DNA of 16,409 nt from NCBI GenBank assembly GCA_023392755.1, contig JAEWNM010000315.1, positions 1 through 16,409 of the forward strand, given 5' to 3'. Origin of the DNA: Bacillota bacterium. Lineage in GTDB: Bacteria; Bacillota; Clostridia; Christensenellales; Aristaeellaceae. A model generated the notes under the pieces. The model was not told where the DNA came from. It saw nothing but the letters and a program-made list of their open reading frames with translations, and made no database searches. Shown piece after piece: positions 1 through 6,305 of this stretch (positions are counted from its first letter, which is position 1; each line of letters begins with the position of its first letter). The position numbers were made by a program, and so were the translations under genes.

Positions 1-1134
1 CTGCTGGACTGCCCCATGATCAGCGATGCCCATCATATGGCTGATATATTGGAAATTTTGGGCTGCAGGATCACCCGTTCAGAAGGCACGATGCATATCC
101 TCTCCAGCGAATTACATAATTGGGAAATGCCGGACAGCCTCTCCAAGCAGATTCGGTCCTCCATATTTTTGCTTGGGCCCATCCTGGGCAGGTTCCGCAG
201 GGCGACGGTCACATACCCCGGCGGATGCGAAATCGGCATGCGGCCCATCGACCTGCATTTGCAGGGGCTGCGCCGGCTGGGCGTGACCATTCAGGAGGAG
301 GGCGGGCTGATCCACTGCGACGGGCGGGATATGCACGCATCGGATGTTCATTTTGACTACCCCAGCGTGGGCGCGACAGAAAACGTGATGATGGCGGCGG
401 TTCTGATCCCGGGGGTCACCACCATCCACAACGCGGCCAGGGAGCCGGAGATCGAGGATTTGCAAAGGTTCATCAACGCCATTGGCGGCAGCGTGCGGGG
501 CGCGGGCACCCATACCATTTCGGTAAAGGGCGTCAAGGCGCTGCACGGCACGGTATACCGCCCCATACCCGACAGGATTGTGGCGGGTACGTTGCTGGCC
601 GCGGCTGCCATCACCGGCGGCACGGTGCATTTGGATAACGCACCCTGCAGGGACATGGTGGCAGTGCTGGCCAAGCTTCGGGAAATGGGCTGTGATATAC
701 GGGAGAAGATTGGTACTATTGATTTGGTCGCGCCAAAACGTCTGAGCGCTTTCCAGCAGCTTCAAACCCAGCCCCATCCCGGCTTTCCCACCGATATGCA
801 GGTGCAGATGCTGGCTTTGGCGGCTGTCGCGAAGGGAACCTCCATCGTGGTGGAGAATGTATTTGAGAACCGCTTCACCCATGCGGGGGATTTGAACCGC
901 ATGGGCGCCAACATCATGGTCAACGGCCGCATGGCCATTGTGCAGGGCGTGGAGGCGCTTTACGGCGCCCGGGTCAACGCGAGGGATTTGCGGGGCGGCG
1001 CGGCGCTGGTCATCGCCGGCCTGGCGGCCCAGGGCGTTACCGAGGTGGACAACGTGCACCTCATCGACCGGGGGTATGAAAACCTGGAAGGAATGCTCAA
1101 AAGCATGGGCGCACAGATACAAAGGGTGGAATAG
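1..1134 (+). CDS. murA: UDP-N-acetylglucosamine 1-carboxyvinyltransferase (MurA), 5' end cut by window edge
   Basis: This enzyme transfers enolpyruvate from PEP to UDP-GlcNAc, the first committed cytoplasmic step of peptidoglycan synthesis. The frame is open from base 1; 377 residues are visible against a usual length of about 420, so roughly 40 N-terminal residues, including the conserved substrate-binding Lys near position 22, lie outside. Visible family motifs are PGGCEIG with the PEP-reactive Cys at visible residue 76 (bases 226-228), the SVGAT segment, NAAREPEI, the PTDMQ motif with the catalytic Asp, ENRF, and the C-terminal IDRGYE with the conserved Arg. The active-site residue is Cys rather than Asp, the form that fosfomycin normally alkylates. 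The gene ends 30 bases before ftsQ, so co-transcription is likely. The murA-ftsQ order is typical of Clostridia division clusters. There is no sign of damage. Confidence 0.97.
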   Translation: MLDCPMISDAHHMADILEILGCRITRSEGTMHILSSELHNWEMPDSLSKQIRSSIFLLGPILGRFRRATVTYPGGCEIGMRPIDLHLQGLRRLGVTIQEEGGLIHCDGRDMHASDVHFDYPSVGATENVMMAAVLIPGVTTIHNAAREPEIEDLQRFINAIGGSVRGAGTHTISVKGVKALHGTVYRPIPDRIVAGTLLAAAAITGGTVHLDNAPCRDMVAVLAKLREMGCDIREKIGTIDLVAPKRLSAFQQLQTQPHPGFPTDMQVQMLALAAVAKGTSIVVENVFENRFTHAGDLNRMGANIMVNGRMAIVQGVEALYGARVNARDLRGGAALVIAGLAAQGVTEVDNVHLIDRGYENLEGMLKSMGAQIQRVE

Positions 1135-1164
1135 CGCAATACAAAAGCAAGGGAGGTGCTCCCT

Positions 1165-1983
1165 GTGGCACAGCATGGAGGCCCCGGCCGGATGCGGGAT
1201 GAAACGCGTTTCGCGCCTGTTCCCGCCCCCGTAACAGCTTCTGGAAAAAGGTCCCGCCCCAAGGGCAGGGGCCTTTGGGCCGTGCTCTGTTCCGTTTTTG
1301 TTTTGGTTGGGGTGGGGATCATACTCCACAGCACGCTGTTTCGCCTAAAGCGGGTGCAGGTGGTGGGCGTTACATACCGCACTCCCCTGGAGGTGGTTAC
1401 GCTGGCCGGGGTGGCGGAGGGCGACAATATACTTTTGCTGGATGAGGAGAAGATACGCGACAGAATCAATGCGGATCGCTACCTGATTTTTCAGGACATG
1501 CAGCGCGACTACCCCGACGCGCTGATCCTGCAGGTATACGAGCGCATACCGCGGGTAAATATCCAGTCCATGGGGGTACAGTATACACTGGACGGGGAAG
1601 GAATGGTGCTGGAGCAAACGCAGACGCTTCAGCTGACGGAAGGGCTTATCGCGGTCACCGGGCTTGAGATAACCTCCAGCGCGCTGGGCCGCTACATCAC
1701 CTGCCAAAGGGAGGAGCAGATTGCAGCCTTCCGCAGGGTGCTTTCGGAACTGTCCCTGCAGGAAGCAATTACCCAAATTTCGGAATTAAATCTTGCAGAT
1801 ATGGACAATCTGTATTTGGTATCTGTAGACGGATTCACCATCCGCTTGGGGGATGATGGAGAAATGCAGGCAAAGATAGGCGCCATGCGGGCCGTGCTTG
1901 ATTATTTGCGGGAGACCGGCCGTGTGAAGGGAAGCATTGATGTATCCGCACCCGTCAACCCCACCTATATCCCCGCTGAGTGA
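1165..1983 (+). CDS. ftsQ: Cell division protein FtsQ/DivIB
   Basis: This is a bitopic membrane protein of the divisome that works with FtsB/DivIC and FtsL to control septal wall synthesis. The 272 residues have the family layout: a basic cytoplasmic N-terminus (about 1-35), one transmembrane helix (about 36-56), then an extracellular POTRA domain (about 60-130, with the KRVQVVGV start and ending near YERIPRVNI) and a beta domain reaching to about residue 255. The GTG at 1165 is chosen because GGGAGG at 1151-1156 sits eight bases upstream. An in-frame GTG at 1156 overlaps that site and has no ribosome site of its own. Sequence conservation in this family is low, so the call rests on topology, the POTRA start and the position between murA and ftsA. 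The gene is followed by a 275-base gap before ftsA, so ftsAZ can be expressed independently. Confidence 0.9.
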   Translation: MAQHGGPGRMRDETRFAPVPAPVTASGKRSRPKGRGLWAVLCSVFVLVGVGIILHSTLFRLKRVQVVGVTYRTPLEVVTLAGVAEGDNILLLDEEKIRDRINADRYLIFQDMQRDYPDALILQVYERIPRVNIQSMGVQYTLDGEGMVLEQTQTLQLTEGLIAVTGLEITSSALGRYITCQREEQIAAFRRVLSELSLQEAITQISELNLADMDNLYLVSVDGFTIRLGDDGEMQAKIGAMRAVLDYLRETGRVKGSIDVSAPVNPTYIPAE

Positions 1984-2053
1984 AAACGTGTGTAAAATTG
2001 GTGGAATTTGGGGTAAAAAGATGAAAAAACAGCGGAATTGCAACGGTTTTCCC

Positions 2054-2082
2054 TTGCGGTTTTTTCCTAAAACAGGTACAAT
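2054..2082 (+). promoter_or_regulatory. Candidate sigma-A promoter P1 upstream of ftsA
   Basis: A TTGCGG hexamer (2054-2059) is separated by exactly 17 bases from TACAAT (2077-2082). The -10 matches five of six consensus positions, while the -35 matches only its first three. Transcription would start near 2089, just before the palindrome at 2098-2117 and about 170 bases ahead of ftsA. Confidence 0.45.
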
Positions 2083-2097
2083 AGATTTTGGTAAGCT

Positions 2098-2117
2098 GGA
2101 TGAACGTGTGTTCATCC
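2098..2117. promoter_or_regulatory. Perfect palindrome containing a LexA (SOS) box core
   Basis: GGATGAAC (2098-2105), spacer GTGT, and GTTCATCC (2110-2117) form a perfect 8-4-8 inverted repeat. Its centre, GAACGTGTGTTC at 2102-2113, matches the GAAC-N4-GTTC core of the Bacillus/Clostridia LexA site. Against the fuller consensus CGAACRNRYGTTYC only the first and last bases differ. It lies about 10-30 bases after the predicted start of P1, where a bound repressor would block transcription, and about 85 bases upstream of P2. The same bases could fold as an RNA hairpin with a four-base loop at the 5' end of the P1 transcript. LexA binding is inferred, not shown. Confidence 0.55.
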
Positions 2118-2148
2118 CCATGGAACGTCACGCTTCATGCAAGATATG

Positions 2149-2173
2149 AAAAAATATGCACACCTGCATTTTT
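2149..2173 (+). other. Weak A/T-rich hairpin, possible attenuator between P1 and ftsA
   Basis: An A-run (2149-2154) and TGCA (2157-2160) face TGCA (2165-2168) and a T-run (2169-2173) across a CACC loop, with a small bulge, followed by a pyrimidine-rich stretch. The shape is like that of an intrinsic terminator, but the stem has only a few G-C pairs. If active, it would reduce read-through from ftsQ and P1. Confidence 0.25.
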
Positions 2174-2177
2174 CTTC

Positions 2178-2207
2178 TTCTCAATAGGGATGCTTCTATG
2201 CTATAAT
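2178..2207 (+). promoter_or_regulatory. Candidate promoter P2 of ftsA with extended -10
   Basis: A perfect TATAAT (2202-2207) is preceded by TG at 2199-2200, giving the extended -10 form TGCTATAAT. A partial -35 (TTCTCA, 2178-2183) lies 18 bases upstream. Transcription would start near 2214, leaving a leader of about 45 bases before ftsA. This is the best promoter match seen in the window. Confidence 0.65.
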
Positions 2208-2258
2208 GTTTTTTGACCTATGGCAGAAGTTCCCGACGAACGGGGGTATGAGGGACTT

Positions 2259-3452
2259 ATGAAGACCACTGTGGCGGCGATGGATTTTGGGACAAGCAAG
2301 ATCGTCACGCTTGTGGCGGAGAACGGCGGAAACCAGCGCTGCGATATCAGCGGCGCAGGCATTGCGGCCTATGATGGGTATTCCGGCGACCAGTGGAACT
2401 CGCCCCAACTGCTCAACGAGGCTATTCGCGCCTCCGTCAGCGAGGCGGAAGCGCAATCCCACTACCGCATCAAGGAAATCAATGTCGGTGTGCCCGGCGA
2501 GTTTTCCAGGGTTTATGCCATTCCGGCCAAGGTTGAGCTGCAAGGGGCTGACCCGAGGGTTACCATGAAGCACATCGAGGCGATTTTCGAATCCGCCCAA
2601 AAGGAGCTGGCGCCGCTTCGCGGCGTGGTGGTGCACAGAAGCCCGGCCTGGTTCATGGTGGACGACGGCAAAAAAACGCTGGAGCCCATGGACATGAAGG
2701 GGCGGGAACTGCGTGCGCTTGTTTCCTTTGTGGTGGCGGACCAGTTTTTCTTGGACGAGATATCGGGCCGGCTTCGAGAAATGAATATCGCCATCAGCGG
2801 TTTTTTCTCCACCCCCACCGGGGAGGCGATGCTATACCTGCCCGAGGAGGACCGTGACCGCACGGCCATACTCATTGATATGGGCTACCTGAATACGGAG
2901 GTCATGGCGGTGGAAGGCGACGCCGTCATATTCCACAGAACGATCCCCATGGGCGGTGGGCATATCGCCATGGATGTGGCCGAAGGGCTGCATATCCCCA
3001 TGGAGGCGGCGGAGCAGGTGAAGCGCGCCTATGTGTATGGCATGGCTACACCGCAGCAATCCTACGATATTTCCGCGGGGGGCGACGGCAAGCCCGCATC
3101 CTTCCCGCAAAATGAAGTGGCCCGTGTGCTGGAGCCGCGGGTGGACGAGATTGCCGAGGCCATCAAGGCGTGCATTGATCAAAGCGGCGTGCGACTTGGC
3201 AGCTGGAGCTCCATTTATTTATCCGGAGGCGGCCTGAGCCTGAACCGGGGCGGCCGTGATTATCTTGCAGGCAAGCTGGACAGGCCTGTCCGGGAGACGC
3301 CCAAGCGCACCATGAAGCTCAACAGCCCGGCCTACGCCAGCGCGCTGGGATTGATGGACCTGGTGATCGACACCGTGGAGCACCAGCACCTGCCCTCGCC
3401 GGGGCTGATGGGCGGCGTAAAGGATTTTTTCAGAAGCCTGTTCGCGGGCTGA
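2259..3452 (+). CDS. ftsA: Cell division protein FtsA, divergent form
   Basis: FtsA is an actin-like ATPase that anchors FtsZ filaments to the membrane and recruits later divisome proteins. The 397 residues show the phosphate-1 loop DFGTSK (residues 9-14), the FtsA-specific 1C region (roughly 80-165), a phosphate-2 strand ILIDMGY (204-210), the adenosine motif YLSGGG (320-325), and a C-terminal amphipathic segment GGVKDFFRSLF (385-395) that fits the membrane-targeting helix. The usual phosphate-2 loop GGGTT is replaced by GYLNT, so nucleotide handling may differ. The start at 2259 gives the normal family N-terminus (MKTTVAAMDFGTS) and has GAGGG at 2250-2254. The earlier in-frame ATG at 2220 would sit only about six bases from the P2 transcription start and has no ribosome site. 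It is followed by ftsZ after 71 bases. Divergent FtsA proteins of this kind are, from memory, common in Clostridia. Confidence 0.9.
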   Translation: MKTTVAAMDFGTSKIVTLVAENGGNQRCDISGAGIAAYDGYSGDQWNSPQLLNEAIRASVSEAEAQSHYRIKEINVGVPGEFSRVYAIPAKVELQGADPRVTMKHIEAIFESAQKELAPLRGVVVHRSPAWFMVDDGKKTLEPMDMKGRELRALVSFVVADQFFLDEISGRLREMNIAISGFFSTPTGEAMLYLPEEDRDRTAILIDMGYLNTEVMAVEGDAVIFHRTIPMGGGHIAMDVAEGLHIPMEAAEQVKRAYVYGMATPQQSYDISAGGDGKPASFPQNEVARVLEPRVDEIAEAIKACIDQSGVRLGSWSSIYLSGGGLSLNRGGRDYLAGKLDRPVRETPKRTMKLNSPAYASALGLMDLVIDTVEHQHLPSPGLMGGVKDFFRSLFAG

Positions 3453-3523
3453 CCTGCCGGGGCCGCTTTGCGCCCTTCCTTTTTGAAGCATACGGATTTT
3501 GATACAGAGTAGGGGGATGGAAC

Positions 3524-4936
3524 GTGCTGGAATTTCAGATGGACGATCAGGCGAATTTTGCGTCCATAAAAGTGGTGGGCTGCGGCGGCGGCGGCAACAA
3601 TGCCGTTAACCGCATGGTGGATGCCGGGCTGAAAGGCGTGGAGTTTATCTCCATCAACACGGACCGTCAGGCGCTGAGTCTGTCTAATGCCACCACGAAG
3701 ATTCAGATCGGCGAAAAGCTCACCAAGGGCCTGGGCGCGGGTGCCGTCCCCGACATCGGCCGCCGGGCCGCCGAGGAAAGCCGCGAGGAGATTGCCCAAA
3801 TGCTCAAAGGCGCAGACCTGGTGTTTGTCACCGCCGGCATGGGCGGCGGCACCGGCACCGGCGCGGCCCCCATCGTGGCTGAAATCGCCAGGGACCTGGG
3901 CTGCCTGACCATCGCCGTGGTTACCAAGCCCTTTCAGTTTGAAGGCAAGCAGCGCATGAAAAATGCCGAGATGGGCATTGCGGATTTGAAGCAGCGGGTG
4001 GATACGCTGGTGGTCATCCCCAACGACAGACTTTTGCAGGTGGTGAGCAAGGGAACCACCATGCTGGAGGCCTTCCGGATTGCTGACGACGTTTTGCGCC
4101 AGGGCATACAGGGCATCAGCGACCTGATCGCCGTGCCCGCCCTCATCAACTTGGATTTTGCGGACGTAAAGACCGTTATGGAGTCCGGCGGCATGGCCCA
4201 CATGGGCATCGGCGTGGGCAAGGGTGAAAACCGCATGGTGGACGCTGCCAAGAACGCCATCCAGAGCCCCCTGCTGGAAACCAACATTGACGGCGCAAGA
4301 GCTGTGCTTATCAATATCACCGGCGGTGAGGACATTTCCATTGTGGATATCAACGAAGCCGCCAACTTGGTGATGCAGTCAGCCGACAGCGAAGCCAACA
4401 TCATCTTCGGTGCGGGCATCGACGAGCGGATGGGCGACGAGGTGCGCATCACCGTAATCGCCACGGGGTTTGAAAAGACGCCATTCCCGCCCAAGGAGCC
4501 GGCCAAGAAACCCTTTGAAAGGATACGCGGTTCGGGCACCTACGAGACCAGGCCGACTTACAGCCCCTACGCCTCCCGCGCTGCCGCGCCGGCTGCCGCC
4601 CCCGCCCACGAACAGGCGGATGGGGAACAGGCGCAAAAGCCCGAGCAGCCCTTTGAGCCGGAAATCCCGGGCTTTGTCAACAGCGGGCGGCCTGCCGCCC
4701 CGGCCCCCCAGCCCCAGCCGCCTATGCAGCAGCTGTACCAGCCCAACTATGGGCAACCCTACCCCGTACAGCAGCCAGGTTATGCCCCTTACCAGCCCCA
4801 GCAGCAGCCCTATTTCCCCCCCGCTCAGAATCCCTATGGCATGAATCCCTATCCTCCCGCGCCACAGCAGCCCGCCACAACGGAAAAGGACGAGCTGGGC
4901 GTGCCGGCCTTTTTGAGAAGGGCACCCAAAAAGTAA
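3524..4936 (+). CDS. ftsZ: Cell division protein FtsZ
   Basis: FtsZ is the tubulin-like GTPase that forms the cytokinetic ring. The 470-residue product has GCGGGGNNAVNRM (19-31), INTD (44-47), GAGAVPDIGRRAAEES (71-86), the tubulin signature GMGGGTGTGAAP (105-116), and the T7 loop NLDFADV (209-215) that completes the neighbour's active site. The folded core ends near residue 316. Then comes an unusually long disordered linker (about 317-455), rich in Pro, Gln, Ala and Tyr, followed by the conserved C-terminal peptide ELGVPAFLRRAPKK (457-470) that binds FtsA and other partners. A second short motif, EIPGF (380-384), lies inside the linker. The GTG start at 3524 is supported by AGGGGG at 3511-3516, seven bases upstream. 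A strong terminator follows. The sporulation genes spoIIGA-sigE-sigG, often found next in spore-formers, are absent here. Confidence 0.98.
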   Translation: MLEFQMDDQANFASIKVVGCGGGGNNAVNRMVDAGLKGVEFISINTDRQALSLSNATTKIQIGEKLTKGLGAGAVPDIGRRAAEESREEIAQMLKGADLVFVTAGMGGGTGTGAAPIVAEIARDLGCLTIAVVTKPFQFEGKQRMKNAEMGIADLKQRVDTLVVIPNDRLLQVVSKGTTMLEAFRIADDVLRQGIQGISDLIAVPALINLDFADVKTVMESGGMAHMGIGVGKGENRMVDAAKNAIQSPLLETNIDGARAVLINITGGEDISIVDINEAANLVMQSADSEANIIFGAGIDERMGDEVRITVIATGFEKTPFPPKEPAKKPFERIRGSGTYETRPTYSPYASRAAAPAAAPAHEQADGEQAQKPEQPFEPEIPGFVNSGRPAAPAPQPQPPMQQLYQPNYGQPYPVQQPGYAPYQPQQQPYFPPAQNPYGMNPYPPAPQQPATTEKDELGVPAFLRRAPKK

Positions 4937-4949
4937 TTGCAAAATGTTG

Positions 4950-4991
4950 AACGGCCCGCCGCCGGAAACGTCTGGCAGCGGGCCGTTTTTT
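4950..4991 (+). terminator. Intrinsic terminator of ftsZ
   Basis: AACGGCCCGC (4950-4959) pairs perfectly with GCGGGCCGTT (4978-4987), with further inner pairing GCC/GGC, and a run of six T ends at 4991. It starts 13 bases after the ftsZ stop codon and should close the division transcript. Confidence 0.93.
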
Positions 4992-5010
4992 ATATGAACC
5001 GATAGCGATC

Positions 5011-5047
5011 TGGCCATAAAGGCACGTCAACAATGCATGCATGGCCA
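5011..5047. repeat. Inverted repeat TGGCCAT / ATGGCCA upstream of the YkvI-family gene
   Basis: Perfect 7-base arms at 5011-5017 and 5041-5047 are separated by 23 bases that contain a further self-complementary TGCATGCA. It is the only structure noted between the ftsZ terminator and the next start codon, and no clear promoter was found there. It may be an operator or a leader hairpin. Confidence 0.3.
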
Positions 5048-5119
5048 CAATACTTCCTTCAGCCGCACGGTCATAAACCTTTTGCCGCTCCTGTACATTG
5101 TAGGGAAGGGGGTGGCGAC

Positions 5120-6139
5120 GTGGACCGCCGGATACGGAATGCCGTGCTCGAGTGCACGGGGGCCATCGTGGGAGCTGGTTTTGCGTCGGGCAGGGAAATC
5201 ATGCGCTTTTTCAGCAGATACGGCCCCTTTTCCTGGATAGGCGTATTCCTTGCGGCGGCGGTGATGGGCTTCTTTGCCTTTGCCATCATGAAAAAGGCCA
5301 GAGAGGCTGATGCCGTTTCCCTGAGCGAGCTTTGCCGCGCCTACCTTGGACCGGCCGGGATGGCGGGGGCTATTGCCTTTACCATTCTTCTTGGGGCAAC
5401 GGGCGGAAGCATGGCGGCCGCCGCGGGGGAGCTGGGCGCCTTGGCGCTGCCGGTGCACGGGGCCTACTGGATTGTTTTTTTGGCCACGCTTCTCCTGGGT
5501 CTTGCCTTATCTGTCAGAAGCCTTGCGCCGCTGGCATTTGTGGGCTTGCTGCTCATTCCCGCGATGGTGATCGTATTCCTGCTGTGCCTTATACCGCCTG
5601 CGGGAACGGCGGTTTCGCCGCTTATACTGCTGCCTGCGTGGCGTAAGGCGGCGGAAGCGGCGCTGCTTGGCATCAGCTATGGCGCGCTGAATATCACCCT
5701 GGCGGCCGGAATTCTATGCGAAATCGGGCGTGGGATGAACAACACCAAAGCCATTCGCGCCTCGTTGTATTTAGGCTTGTGCCTGCTTGCGCTGCTGGCA
5801 TTGGGCAATGTTGTGCTGCTGCGCCAGCCGCAGCTGGCGGACGCGCCAATGCCCATGGTGATGCTGCTGAACAAATTCGGCAAATTGGGTTTCTGGACCG
5901 CCGTTATCGGTTTGTATCTGGCGGTTTTTACCACGCTGCTGGCGGCCGCCAGGAGCCTATTGAACATGTTTGGATACTGCAAGCCCGGCTGGCTTCATTT
6001 TGCGCTCACGGGCGGCCTTTTCTTGCTGTTCGGGGTTGTCGGTTTTTCAAAGCTGGTGGGTCTGGTTTATCCCGCGCTGGGGTTTTTATGCCTGCTGCTG
6101 CTTGTGTGGATGCTGACCGGCAGGAAAAAGGCGGCATAA
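5120..6139 (+). CDS. YkvI-family multi-pass membrane protein (putative transporter)
   Basis: The 339-residue product is highly hydrophobic, with about ten predicted membrane segments. It carries the N-terminal signature AIVGAGFASGREIMRFF (residues 15-31), which I associate with the YkvI family, relatives of amino-acid/polyamine/cation transporters that have an unwound first helix around a GxGxxSG-like motif. A short basic tail (GRKKAA) ends the protein. The substrate is unknown. Its position ahead of an aryl-acid operon makes an aromatic compound or amino acid possible, but this is only inference, since a separate promoter precedes the ligase gene. The GTG at 5120 is chosen because GGAAGGGGG (5104-5112) lies seven bases upstream and the predicted helix 1 then starts near the N-terminus, as in relatives. 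The frame is open further upstream to 5033, without a ribosome site. The stop is followed by a 166-base spacer. Confidence 0.75.
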   Translation: MDRRIRNAVLECTGAIVGAGFASGREIMRFFSRYGPFSWIGVFLAAAVMGFFAFAIMKKAREADAVSLSELCRAYLGPAGMAGAIAFTILLGATGGSMAAAAGELGALALPVHGAYWIVFLATLLLGLALSVRSLAPLAFVGLLLIPAMVIVFLLCLIPPAGTAVSPLILLPAWRKAAEAALLGISYGALNITLAAGILCEIGRGMNNTKAIRASLYLGLCLLALLALGNVVLLRQPQLADAPMPMVMLLNKFGKLGFWTAVIGLYLAVFTTLLAAARSLLNMFGYCKPGWLHFALTGGLFLLFGVVGFSKLVGLVYPALGFLCLLLLVWMLTGRKKAA

Positions 6140-6175
6140 GCAACATCTGGATGCATGAAAATACACGGGGAGTAC

Positions 6176-6204
6176 TTTCATTTTTTGATAGGCTTTGTTA
6201 TACT
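6176..6204 (+). promoter_or_regulatory. Candidate promoter of the aryl-acid operon
   Basis: A -10 TATACT (6199-6204) lies 17 bases after a weak -35 (TTTCAT, 6176-6181). The predicted start near 6211 gives a leader of about 95 bases before the first ligase, which includes the hairpin at 6221-6241. No terminator was seen after the YkvI-family gene, so read-through is also possible. Confidence 0.4.
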
Positions 6205-6220
6205 GAAAGGCGGTATTGGA

Positions 6221-6241
6221 CAAGCCGTGATGTCACGCTTG
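6221..6241 (+). promoter_or_regulatory. Leader hairpin or operator before the aryl-acid operon
   Basis: CAAGC (6221-6225) and GTG (6227-6229) pair with CAC (6234-6236) and GCTTG (6237-6241) around the loop ATGT, with one bulged C. It lies about ten bases after the predicted transcription start. It has no T-run, so it is not a terminator. It could be a repressor site or a stabilising 5' hairpin. Confidence 0.4.
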
Positions 6242-6305
6242 CCGGAAGTCAGGTAGAAGGGGCCTCATGTGCAGGTCCCGGCAGTATGGAAGGAGCGACA
6301 ATTGG

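Noticed and set aside
112..1329. 405-codon open frame on the - strand across murA and ftsQ
   Set aside because: It is antisense to two clear genes, has no family motifs, and is rich in His/Arg/Pro as expected for a shadow frame in GC-rich DNA.
2021..2149. 42-codon small frame (starting MKKQRNCNGF) between ftsQ and ftsA
   Set aside because: It has no good ribosome site, and both P1 and the palindrome lie inside it, so the bases are better explained as regulatory. Conservation of the peptide in relatives would change this.
2136..2186. 16-codon frame (starting MQDMKK) in the P1 leader
   Set aside because: It is too short, lacks a ribosome site, and covers the A/T-rich hairpin. It could be a leader peptide, but nothing supports that.
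3332..4201. 289-codon open frame on the - strand opposite ftsA/ftsZ
   Set aside because: It lies opposite highly conserved ftsZ coding sequence and its translation has no recognisable domain.
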